Assembly: GCA_002383425.1 (NCBI GenBank)
Contig: DFYV01000023.1
Coordinates: 5,023 to 10,725, forward strand
Source: Bacteroidales bacterium UBA4073
Lineage (GTDB): Bacteria > Bacteroidota > Bacteroidia > Bacteroidales > Tenuifilaceae
Length of the DNA: 5,703 nucleotides
Direction: 5' to 3'
Under the pieces are notes generated by a model that worked only from the letters and a program-made list of their open reading frames with translations, made no database searches and was not told where the DNA came from. Shown here one piece after another: positions 1 through 5,669 of the stretch (within the stretch, counting starts at the first letter, position 1; each line of letters starts with the position of its first letter). The translations under genes were made by a program, and so were the position numbers.

Positions 1-127
1 TTAGAAGTTAGAAGTTAGAAGTTTTTTATTCATTAAACATCATTCATCAATTTCTTCTAACTTTCTGCCTTCTACCTTCTACTTTCTGTCTTCTATCTTC
101 TACCTTCTAATTTCTACCTTCTAATTT
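1..127. repeat. Low-complexity TTAGAAG / CTTCTA repeat tract, left flank
   Basis: The first 21 bases are three copies of the 7-mer TTAGAAG. From about 51 to 127 the plus strand is a degenerate pyrimidine-rich array of CTTCTA-like units (CCTTCTA, CTTTCTG, TCTTCTA). The purine-rich unit at 12-21 is complementary to 54-63 (10 bp), so the AT-rich stretch between them could form the loop of a hairpin. The 16-mer at 112-127 is the exact reverse complement of 5320-5335 in the right flank. Such tracts are typical of intergenic dispersed repeats in Bacteroidota genomes. No coding potential is visible. The function is unknown. Confidence 0.8.
28..57 (+). repeat. Left copy of 30-base inverted repeat (element A)
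   Basis: This AT-rich segment begins ATTCATTAAACATCATTC and ends in CAATTTCTTC. Its reverse complement is found at 5350-5379 with 29 of 30 positions identical; the only difference is T versus A at the 13th base. In both copies the CAATTTCTTC end runs into a CTTCTA-type array directed toward the gene cluster. It is non-coding and is either a dispersed repeat or the conserved core of a larger one. Confidence 0.85.
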
Positions 128-157
128 TGTTCTGCCTGTTTATTAACTAATTATATG

Positions 158-200
158 TAAACTTGCGACATTTTATTTTGCTGTTAAGTCATGGAGTTCT
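158..200 (+). repeat. Left copy of weaker inverted repeat (element B)
   Basis: The segment starts TAAACTTGCGACA and ends GGAGTTCT. The reverse complement of 5493-5533 starts TAAATTTGCGACA and ends GGAGTTCT, at 41 rather than 43 bases. The ends match (12 of 13 and 8 of 8) while the middle is diverged. It lies in the 266-base non-coding region after the cyclase stop codon. The conserved ends suggest a relic of a small dispersed element, but the match is short and could be partly chance. Confidence 0.45.
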
Positions 201-220
201 AACTTCTTAATTTTAAATTC

Positions 221-249
221 TTCGACTTCGCTCAGTACAAATCGGTACT
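221..249. repeat. REP-like TTCGACTTCGCTCAG fragment with a small hairpin
   Basis: TTCGACTTCGCTCAG at 221-235 resembles a palindromic REP-type sequence that recurs in intergenic regions of many Bacteroidota; this is recalled, not searched. It runs into an inverted repeat, AGTAC (234-238) and GTACT (245-249), with a 6-base loop. It lies 18 bases downstream of the cyclase stop codon. The 5-bp stem has no following U-run on the minus strand, so it is a poor intrinsic terminator, though it could stabilise the 3' end of the transcript. Confidence 0.45.
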
Positions 250-266
250 TGGTGAATACAAGCTGG

Positions 267-1871
267 TTACAACGATGAAACAATTTTGCGTAATGTGTTG
301 TTGGGAATAAAACCATCGATATCCTCGGAATATTCCGGTTTTATTCGCTCTACAAAGTACATTTCGATTTCACCAATATTTTTGGCAGGAATTTTTCCGC
401 GAGGAGAACATATAAAGAAATCCTTAATGTAAGAGTAGGTGGTTTCCGAGATATTGATTTTATCGGGCTCACATGCCGTTTCCATTCGGCTGGCCACGTT
501 TACAGTATCGCCCCAGATGTCGTAAGCAAATTTATGTTTGCCAATTACCCCGGCAATCACGCTGCCGGAGTGAATCCCAATTCGAATAGACCAGGCCGGC
601 TTGTTTTCACGAGCATCCTCAATAGCTCTTGACTTGGTGTAACGTTGCAGCTCAAGTGCTGCTAGCACGGTATCGAAGGGATGGCTATGGTTAGTCCTTG
701 GCAGCCCTCCTACACACATGTAGGCATCGCCAATGGTTTTGATTTTTTCAATGTAACGCTGGGTTACTATTTCGTCAAACGCTTCGAAATAGCTGCTTAG
801 TACATTCAAAAATTCTTCAATGTTTTCGTATGCTACGCTAACCTTTGAAAAACCCACAAAGTCGGCAAACATTACTGAAACTTCCTTGAATTTTTTTGGT
901 TTGTAAAAACCCTTTTTCTGTAAGGCATTGGCAACCTCAAGGGGAAGGATATTGAGTAGTAGCGAATCGGATTTTTGCTTCTCCTCAGCAAGTAACTCCG
1001 ATTGTTTCTGTATTTGATCTTGCTGTTCCTCGAGTATTTTGTTGGCGTTTTCCAAATTTTCCATTATGGTTTGGAGATGTTCGTTCTTTTCAGCAAGGTC
1101 ATTCTCAATCAACTTTAAATCGGTAATGTCCATTTCAATAGCCACGATGAAGTTTAGGTTTTGCAAGTCGTCAAATACGGGGGTTAAGCTGGTTTGTATG
1201 TATTTTTCCTTTCCGTTTGGGGTAATCCATCGGCTTTCGTAAACCACATACTCACCTGCTACGCATCTTTTTATGGCGTTGGATGTTGTTTTATTGATTG
1301 TTTCGGAGAAGAGGTTACCGCCAAACGTTTCCTTAAACTCTTCGACAGTGCATTCGTAAAGGCGTTTAAATCCTTCGTTTACCCATGTAATTTCACCTTT
1401 ATTGCTGATAATAATAATTGAATTCCCGGCCTGGCTTATGGCTGTGGTTATGCTATCGAATTGCTTCGATGCCAATTTAAGTTTTTTCAGCATTCGTCCA
1501 CGTTGAATGCCCACCATGGTACGCTGAATGAGTTCAGACGAGTTTATTGGCATACCAATAAAATCATCGGCCCCAGCGTGAAAAAGCGATTGGATGTGTT
1601 CAGGTTGCAGGAAGTCGGCAATGGCAAGTATGGGGATATCGGATGTTGTGGGGTCGGCTTTTATAATGGATAGTACATCGGGAGCAGCCTTGCTGGCAAA
1701 ATGGATATCGTAAAGAACTATGTCGGGGTTATTACTGGATATGGTCGCAATAATACTATCAGCTTCAAGAACATTACTTACCGTAAATTCATCGTCGGCA
1801 AGGCTAAATATTCGTTGAATGTCTTCCAGTAACTGGTTATTTCCACAAGCTGCTAAAACCTTGTAAGGCAT
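267..1871 (-). CDS. Receiver-PAS-class III adenylate cyclase
   Basis: A soluble 534-aa signalling protein predicted to make cAMP from ATP. Residues 1-125 form a receiver-like domain with a possible phospho-acceptor Asp55. The metal-binding acidic pair is replaced by Cys9-Gly10, the Thr/Ser position is Ala85, and the conserved Lys is Met107 (in GMPIN), so it is a degenerate receiver. Residues about 138-253 form a PAS domain ending in the PAC-like MDITDLK, followed by a coiled coil (about 251-305). The linker LLLNILPLEVANALQ (304-318) is the usual lead-in to class III cyclase domains. The catalytic domain (about 327-510) has both metal Asp residues (Asp337 in FADFVGFS, Asp382 in GDAYM), the adenine-selecting pair Lys378 (EKIKTIG) and Asp451 (YDIWGD), and Asn458 and Arg462 (NVASRM). 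Guanylate cyclases have Glu and Cys at the selecting pair. One chain carries every catalytic residue, so a homodimer is expected. There is no signal peptide or membrane helix. No Shine-Dalgarno is visible; the start at 1871 opens directly into the receiver's first strand. It is last in the co-directional cluster, 98 bases after xseB. Confidence 0.93.
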   Translation of the reverse strand: MPYKVLAACGNNQLLEDIQRIFSLADDEFTVSNVLEADSIIATISSNNPDIVLYDIHFASKAAPDVLSIIKADPTTSDIPILAIADFLQPEHIQSLFHAGADDFIGMPINSSELIQRTMVGIQRGRMLKKLKLASKQFDSITTAISQAGNSIIIISNKGEITWVNEGFKRLYECTVEEFKETFGGNLFSETINKTTSNAIKRCVAGEYVVYESRWITPNGKEKYIQTSLTPVFDDLQNLNFIVAIEMDITDLKLIENDLAEKNEHLQTIMENLENANKILEEQQDQIQKQSELLAEEKQKSDSLLLNILPLEVANALQKKGFYKPKKFKEVSVMFADFVGFSKVSVAYENIEEFLNVLSSYFEAFDEIVTQRYIEKIKTIGDAYMCVGGLPRTNHSHPFDTVLAALELQRYTKSRAIEDARENKPAWSIRIGIHSGSVIAGVIGKHKFAYDIWGDTVNVASRMETACEPDKINISETTYSYIKDFFICSPRGKIPAKNIGEIEMYFVERIKPEYSEDIDGFIPNNTLRKIVSSL

Positions 1872-1969
1872 TTTTAAATTTCATTATCACGACAAAAAAA
1901 CGAAAAAATATGAACTAACGAAAACGTTTGCGTTTGAATTTTTAACAGGTATTTTGCCATAGAGCTTTA
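1872..1969 (-). other. Spacer between xseB and the cyclase gene
   Basis: This AT-rich 98-base gap lies between the xseB stop and the cyclase start. The minus strand reads CAAACGCAAACGTTTTCG in its middle: a tandem CAAACG pair overlapping the palindrome AAACGTTT. An oligo-T run follows nearer the cyclase start. I find no convincing TTTG / TAnnTTTG promoter and no stem-loop with a U-run. The cyclase could therefore be read from the upstream promoter, or from a promoter too weak to recognise by eye. Confidence 0.4.
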
Positions 1970-2179
1970 CTACTTGTCATCGTCCTGCATCTCATTAATT
2001 ATTTTTTGAATCTCTTCTTCGGTGAAGTGAAGTTTTTGTTTGCAGAACTTTAGCAGCTCAGAGGCGCGTTTAATTTTTTCCGATAGCTCATCAATATCCA
2101 GCTCATTCGATTCGATTTGGCTTATGATTTGTTCAACCTCTTCTATTGCCTCGCTGTACTTAAGAGTTTTTTTAGTCAT
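1970..2179 (-). CDS. xseB: Exodeoxyribonuclease VII small subunit
   Basis: This 69-aa protein has the full length and pattern of the XseB family: a short helical hairpin with YSEAIEEVEQIISQIESNEL (residues 8-27), followed by DELSEKIKRASELLKFCKQKL. Several small subunits bind one XseA large subunit to form exodeoxyribonuclease VII, a cytoplasmic enzyme that degrades single-stranded DNA from either end into oligonucleotides. The start lies two bases after the kinase stop codon (TAA-AT-ATG), with no Shine-Dalgarno in between, so translation is probably coupled to the kinase. The large-subunit gene xseA, usually the immediate neighbour, is absent from this window. The acidic C-terminus (EMQDDDK) is common in small subunits. 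There is no sign of truncation. Confidence 0.93.
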   Translation of the reverse strand: MTKKTLKYSEAIEEVEQIISQIESNELDIDELSEKIKRASELLKFCKQKLHFTEEEIQKIINEMQDDDK

Positions 2180-2181
2180 AT

Positions 2182-5046
2182 TTATGCTTTATTTGAAGGT
2201 AGAGTTATTGTAAATGTTGTTCCCTTTCCCAGGGTGCTGCTTACACTTATTGATCCGCCATTGGCCTCGGCAAATTCTTTACATAGCATTAACCCAAGAC
2301 CTGTGCCATTTTCCGAGTTAGTTCCTTTGGTGGTGAAACCGTCGAGTTTAAATAGATTGTTCAGATTTTCGGGAGCTATTCCAATGCCCGTATCGGTAAC
2401 CTGTATGGTAACATGATGGTTACTGGCAGAAGCTTTAACAGATATTTTGCCGCCTGTTGGGGTGAACTTTATGGCATTGCTTAACAGGTTTCGGATTATG
2501 GTTAGTAATGTGTCGTAGTCGGCATAGGTTGTAATATTGCTGTCGCAGGTAGTCTTTATGGATACCCCTTTTTCTGTGGCTGGAAGCGATGCCACCTCAA
2601 CTGCTTTTCCAAATAATTCGCTAACATTGATGGTTGTGGGGTTTATCGATAGCTTACCGGTCTGGCTTCTGGCCCAGCTAAGTAAATTCTCGGTAAGGGT
2701 GAGTACATTGGAAGACGATTGGTATATGTGGATGCCAAACTCTTTTACCTCTTTGGGGGTAAGCTCTTCGGTTTTGGTGGCCAAAATCTCTGACAACCCT
2801 ACCAGTGCGGTGAATGGACTACGCAAATCGTGAGCAACAATGGAAAAAAGTTTATCTTTAGTTTTAATATTTTGTTCAAGTTCTGCCTGATATTGCTTTA
2901 ACTTCTGGTTTATTTTTTCAATTTCTTCGTATTTTTCGCGCTGCAGACGGGCTAAGTTCTTTTTCTGGTTGAAAAGGTAAAGAATTCCTATGGCTACAAA
3001 AAGTAAAAAGATGACAATTGTGATAAGCAAGTTTCGCTGAGCTTTTTGTTTGTTTAGTCGTTCTTTATCCAGTTCAACTTTAGTTCGTAAAGCGTCAACT
3101 TCGGTTTCAATTAGTTTTATTTCAGTTTTAGTTTTGTCGAGTTCCAGGTTAATATAGGCATCGATGTTTTCCTCACTTCGCCTGGCATTGTCAATGCTGT
3201 CGCTCAGGTAAACGTAGCGTTGGTAAAGGGTTAATGCGTTTTGGTATTTTCCCTGGGCTTTTTCAACGTCGCTAAGCGAAAGCGTACCGAGTAACACGAG
3301 GTAAGGGTTCCCGATTCGCTTTCCTATGCGGATTGACTGGTTGATATTATCTCTTGCCTCCTTGTATTTCCCATTGAGTGAAAGTATTTCGCCAATTTTC
3401 CTGAGGCAAAGCGCTTCACCATCGGCATTTGAGTTTTGCCTGTACTGTTCTAAGGCTGTGTTGTAGTGGGTAAGGGCAAGTTTCAGGTTATTGGCTTGTC
3501 GTTCAACGTTTCCGAGGGTATTGTATAAATCGGCAAGGGCTTGCTGCTGATTACTCCGTAAAGCAATTTTTAAAGCTTGAGTAGCAGCATTCCGGGCTTT
3601 ACCTGGCTTATTCCAATCGATGTAGGCCTGAGCAATATTTTTTAGCACGCGGGTAACCTGTAGGTCGTCGCCTTTTTTTTCGCTAAGTTCTAAAGCTTTT
3701 TGGTAAGCAGCTATGGCATTGGCGTATTGTTGCTGGTCGTGGTAAACGTTGCCCAGATTTTGGTAGATGTAAATTTTCAAATCAGGTTTTACCTCGATGC
3801 TATCAACCAGGTTTTTAGCCTCGTCGATGTATTTTTGAGCGTTGCGGAATAATCCAAGTTTTCGGTAAACCAACGATATGTTAACCAGGGTTCGAGCAAT
3901 GTCATCTTCTTTCCCATACGATTGTCGGATTTTTAGGGTTAGTAGGTACCGCCTCAGCGCTTCAGGATAATTGTTCAATACCAAAAAGGTATTTCCCAGC
4001 TCGTTTTGAATAGTGGCTTCGGTTAGCGGATCGCCAATTTCTTTTGAAAGCTCAAGAGCCTTGTGGAGTGCAGCGGTTGCCTCAACGCTATTTTTTTGTA
4101 GTAGGTACGCCTTGGCAATATTATTCAGGGTATTAATGCTCGATTGCTTAAAGCCAATCGATTCCTTAATCATCAAGCTTTGCTGATAGTAATCAATTGC
4201 TTTGGCAGGTTGTGAAAATTTAAGGTAAACTCCACCCAAAACATTAAGAATTTCAGCTACCTCATTGTTTTTTTTGATCTTTTTTGCCAGCAGTAGGGCA
4301 TTGTTTAGGTGCTCGTTTGCTTTGTTGAAATTACCAGTTTCCCGGTAGGTTAACCCAATGTTTTTTTGTATTTGGATAATCCGGAGCGTATCCTTAGCCT
4401 CTTCGGCTGCAATAAGTCCTTCAAAGTACGATTTTAACGCTTGGGGGTATTTGCCGAAATTCCAGTGAATGCTACCAATACTCTGGTAGCACTCTGCAAT
4501 GCTGATTTTATGTTTTTTGGCAATGGCTAACGCTTCTTCTTTTTTGCTAACCGCTTCGTTGTACTGTCCTATTTCCTTATAAATATCACCCCGCAAAAGC
4601 AGTATGGAAATAAGCAATTGTTGTTCTTTCTGTCTTAGCGCAATAAGTCTTGCTTTGTCATTCACTTTGATTGCTTCGCTAAAATTACCAGACTTTAACA
4701 GTAAGGTAGATTTATTCAGTAAACCTTGAATGTAAAGTTTTTGTAGCCTTTCCGATTTAGCTATACTTATTGCCGAGTCAACATGGCTCAATGCATTACC
4801 TGTCAAACCTAAACCATTCTTATACTCACTCATGGCCAGGTGGTAAATAACGTTTAGGGAATCGTTGGGGGTGTTTTGCAGCTGTATGTAAAGCCGGTTA
4901 CAGCTGATAGCAGTAATTTCAGGATTTTCCGATGAGTATGTTTTGATTTGGTTGTATAAGCTGTCTATTTTGACCTTTGAGTTTTGCGCAAATACATTTA
5001 AGGTCAAATAGAAAAAAGTAAGAGTGACGTTTAAATATTTTAACAT
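2182..5046 (-). CDS. TPR-containing sensor histidine kinase
   Basis: A 954-aa membrane sensor kinase. Residues 1-20 form a signal peptide (hydrophobic TLTFFYLTLNVFA, likely cleaved near Ala20-Gln21). Residues about 65-620 hold roughly 13 tetratricopeptide repeats with a regular period near 40 residues (GQYNEA, GKYPQA, GNFNKA and so on), expected in the periplasm as a ligand- or protein-binding scaffold. A coiled coil (about 632-671) leads to one membrane helix (673-692) and a second coiled coil (about 697-730). The cytoplasmic HisKA domain has phospho-accepting His739 in AHDLRSPF. The HATPase domain has the N-box RNLLSNAIKFT (Asn853, Asn857), G1 DTGIGI (885-890) and G2 GTGLGL (914-919). There is no attached receiver or DNA-binding domain. 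An upstream ATG at 5109 would add 21 residues ahead of the signal peptide, but the candidate promoter lies inside that extension, so 5046 is preferred. No strong Shine-Dalgarno is visible. It is first in a minus-strand cluster with xseB and the cyclase. The signal sensed and the partner regulator are unknown. Confidence 0.95.
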   Translation of the reverse strand: MLKYLNVTLTFFYLTLNVFAQNSKVKIDSLYNQIKTYSSENPEITAISCNRLYIQLQNTPNDSLNVIYHLAMSEYKNGLGLTGNALSHVDSAISIAKSERLQKLYIQGLLNKSTLLLKSGNFSEAIKVNDKARLIALRQKEQQLLISILLLRGDIYKEIGQYNEAVSKKEEALAIAKKHKISIAECYQSIGSIHWNFGKYPQALKSYFEGLIAAEEAKDTLRIIQIQKNIGLTYRETGNFNKANEHLNNALLLAKKIKKNNEVAEILNVLGGVYLKFSQPAKAIDYYQQSLMIKESIGFKQSSINTLNNIAKAYLLQKNSVEATAALHKALELSKEIGDPLTEATIQNELGNTFLVLNNYPEALRRYLLTLKIRQSYGKEDDIARTLVNISLVYRKLGLFRNAQKYIDEAKNLVDSIEVKPDLKIYIYQNLGNVYHDQQQYANAIAAYQKALELSEKKGDDLQVTRVLKNIAQAYIDWNKPGKARNAATQALKIALRSNQQQALADLYNTLGNVERQANNLKLALTHYNTALEQYRQNSNADGEALCLRKIGEILSLNGKYKEARDNINQSIRIGKRIGNPYLVLLGTLSLSDVEKAQGKYQNALTLYQRYVYLSDSIDNARRSEENIDAYINLELDKTKTEIKLIETEVDALRTKVELDKERLNKQKAQRNLLITIVIFLLFVAIGILYLFNQKKNLARLQREKYEEIEKINQKLKQYQAELEQNIKTKDKLFSIVAHDLRSPFTALVGLSEILATKTEELTPKEVKEFGIHIYQSSSNVLTLTENLLSWARSQTGKLSINPTTINVSELFGKAVEVASLPATEKGVSIKTTCDSNITTYADYDTLLTIIRNLLSNAIKFTPTGGKISVKASASNHHVTIQVTDTGIGIAPENLNNLFKLDGFTTKGTNSENGTGLGLMLCKEFAEANGGSISVSSTLGKGTTFTITLPSNKA

Positions 5047-5074
5047 TAACTGAATTATGAGCGAATTCCCATAG

Positions 5075-5105
5075 CAAAGTAAAGAAAAAATATAATTACA
5101 GCAAA
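5075..5105 (-). promoter_or_regulatory. Candidate Bacteroidota sigma-A promoter for the kinase gene
   Basis: On the minus strand a TTTG box (5105-5102) is followed, after 19 bases, by TTACTTTG (5082-5075). The phylum consensus is TTTG / TAnnTTTG with about this spacing, so the -7 box has one mismatch. Transcription would begin near 5068, giving a leader of roughly 20 bases before the ATG at 5046. The match is by eye and the spacer is AT-rich. Confidence 0.55.
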
Positions 5106-5129
5106 CCAAAAAGAATAGTTAGTCGCAAT

Positions 5130-5175
5130 GGCTCAATGTAAAATGAAATTAGAAGATAGAAGATAGAAGGTAGAA
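5130..5175 (+). repeat. First copy of GGCTCAATG / TGAAATTAGAAG direct repeat
   Basis: The segment opens with GGCTCAATG, continues into AATGAAATTAGAAG, and then runs into AGATAGA/AGGTAGA units. A second copy begins at 5297 with the same GGCTCAATG, has seven extra bases, and then reaches TGAAATTAGAAG. The two copies bracket the tandem array between them. It is non-coding and lies just upstream of the kinase promoter. Confidence 0.6.
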
Positions 5176-5176
5176 G

Positions 5177-5290
5177 AAGTTAAGGAAGTTAGAGGAAGTT
5201 AGAGGAAGTTAGAGGAAGTTAGAGGAAGTTAAGGAAGTTAAGGAAGTTAAGTAAGTTAGGGAAGTTAGAGGAAATTAGAGGAATGTTAGG
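5177..5290. repeat. Tandem 9/10-base AGAGGAAGTT array
   Basis: Four perfect copies of AGAGGAAGTT occupy 5191-5230, preceded by the variant TAAGGAAGTT. They are followed by 9-base forms (AAGGAAGTT twice, AAGTAAGTT, AGGGAAGTT) and degenerate 10- and 11-base forms up to about 5290. The alternation of 9- and 10-base units suggests growth by slippage. It lies about 70 bases upstream of the kinase promoter boxes and contains no reading frame of note. It resembles a variable-number tandem repeat. Confidence 0.9.
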
Positions 5291-5296
5291 TACAAA

Positions 5297-5340
5297 GGCT
5301 CAATGCAGAATGCAAAGTGAAATTAGAAGGTAGAAGGAAG
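5297..5340 (+). repeat. Second copy of GGCTCAATG / TGAAATTAGAAG direct repeat
   Basis: GGCTCAATG at 5297-5305 is followed by GCAGAATGCAAAG-type sequence and then TGAAATTAGAAGGTAGAAGG. It matches the copy at 5130 apart from seven inserted bases and a few substitutions. The 16 bases at 5320-5335 are the reverse complement of 112-127 in the left flank, which ties the two flanks to one repeat family. Confidence 0.6.
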
Positions 5341-5349
5341 ATAGCTTTG

Positions 5350-5379
5350 GAAGAAATTGATGAATGTTGTTTAATGAAT
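5350..5379 (-). repeat. Right copy of 30-base inverted repeat (element A)
   Basis: Read on the minus strand this begins ATTCATTAAACAACATTC and ends in CAATTTCTTC. It matches 28-57 at 29 of 30 positions. Beyond the CAATTTCTTC end, toward the genes, comes CTTCCTTCTACC-type sequence, like the array beside the left copy. The similarity stops abruptly on the other side, after ATTCATT, which marks an element edge. Confidence 0.85.
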
Positions 5380-5425
5380 GAGTTCAGTCTATAAAGGTAC
5401 AAAGTTGAAAGTTTATAAGGTTATA

Positions 5426-5457
5426 TTGTTGAATGCCAGATATTTATAATAAATTTG
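5426..5457 (+). promoter_or_regulatory. Candidate rightward promoter
   Basis: TTG at 5426-5428 is followed after 21 bases by TAAATTTG (5450-5457), an exact match to the Bacteroidota TAnnTTTG box. Initiation would fall near 5464. No credible protein-coding gene follows before the window ends, so it would drive a gene beyond the window, a non-coding transcript, or nothing. Such boxes arise easily in AT-rich spacers. Confidence 0.3.
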
Positions 5458-5492
5458 TGTTTTTAGTTAAAATACTTATTATCAATAATTTC

Positions 5493-5533
5493 AGAACTCC
5501 TTACCTATCGTAGTTTAATCTGTCGCAAATTTA
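5493..5533 (-). repeat. Right copy of weaker inverted repeat (element B)
   Basis: On the minus strand this reads TAAATTTGCGACA at its start and GGAGTTCT at its end, mirroring 158-200. The TAAATTTG at 5533-5526 is also an exact TAnnTTTG box, so it could double as a leftward promoter element, though no well-placed TTTG partner was established. Confidence 0.4.
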
Positions 5534-5566
5534 TAAAGTATAACACTGGGCTACCCTATGTAATCC

Positions 5567-5669
5567 AATAAACCCATGCAAAAGCCCCGAAGGGGCGATA
5601 AGAGTATAACAACGGGCGTAAGCCCGTTGTCATGGAATAAACCAATACAAAAGCCCCGAAGTGGCGACA
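5567..5669. repeat. REP/BIME-like cluster with three hairpins
   Basis: Two direct copies of a 34-base unit (5567-5600 and 5636-5669, 30 of 34 identical) each contain AAAAGCCCCGAAG. In the first copy GCCCC-GAA-GGGGC forms a perfect 5-bp hairpin; in the second a G-to-T change breaks one pair. Between them, 5609-5617 and 5622-5630 form a perfect 9-bp GC-rich stem (ACAACGGGC / GCCCGTTGT) with the loop GTAA, a GNRA-type tetraloop in RNA. This is the general form of REP-type palindromic repeats, which can be mobilised by a REP-associated tyrosine transposase (RAYT); no such gene is in the window. Confidence 0.75.

Noticed and set aside
234..249. Intrinsic terminator for the cyclase transcript
   Set aside because: The stem is only 5 bp and no U-run follows it on the minus strand, so it was kept only as part of a REP-like fragment.
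267..1871. Guanylate cyclase or GGDEF diguanylate cyclase
   Set aside because: There is no GGDEF motif. The class III positions that are Glu and Cys in guanylate cyclases are Lys378 and Asp451 here.
1872..1969. Dedicated promoter for the cyclase gene
   Set aside because: The nearest box is an oligo-T run ending in TTTG without the TA, and no TTTG lies at the right distance upstream.
2117..2416. Plus-strand 99-aa frame across the xseB start and the kinase ATPase domain
   Set aside because: It is antisense to two well-supported genes and its translation has no recognisable domain. The other plus-strand frames inside the cyclase and the kinase were rejected for the same reason.
5177..5290. CRISPR array
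   Set aside because: The 9-10 base units are contiguous with no unique spacers, and there are no cas genes nearby.
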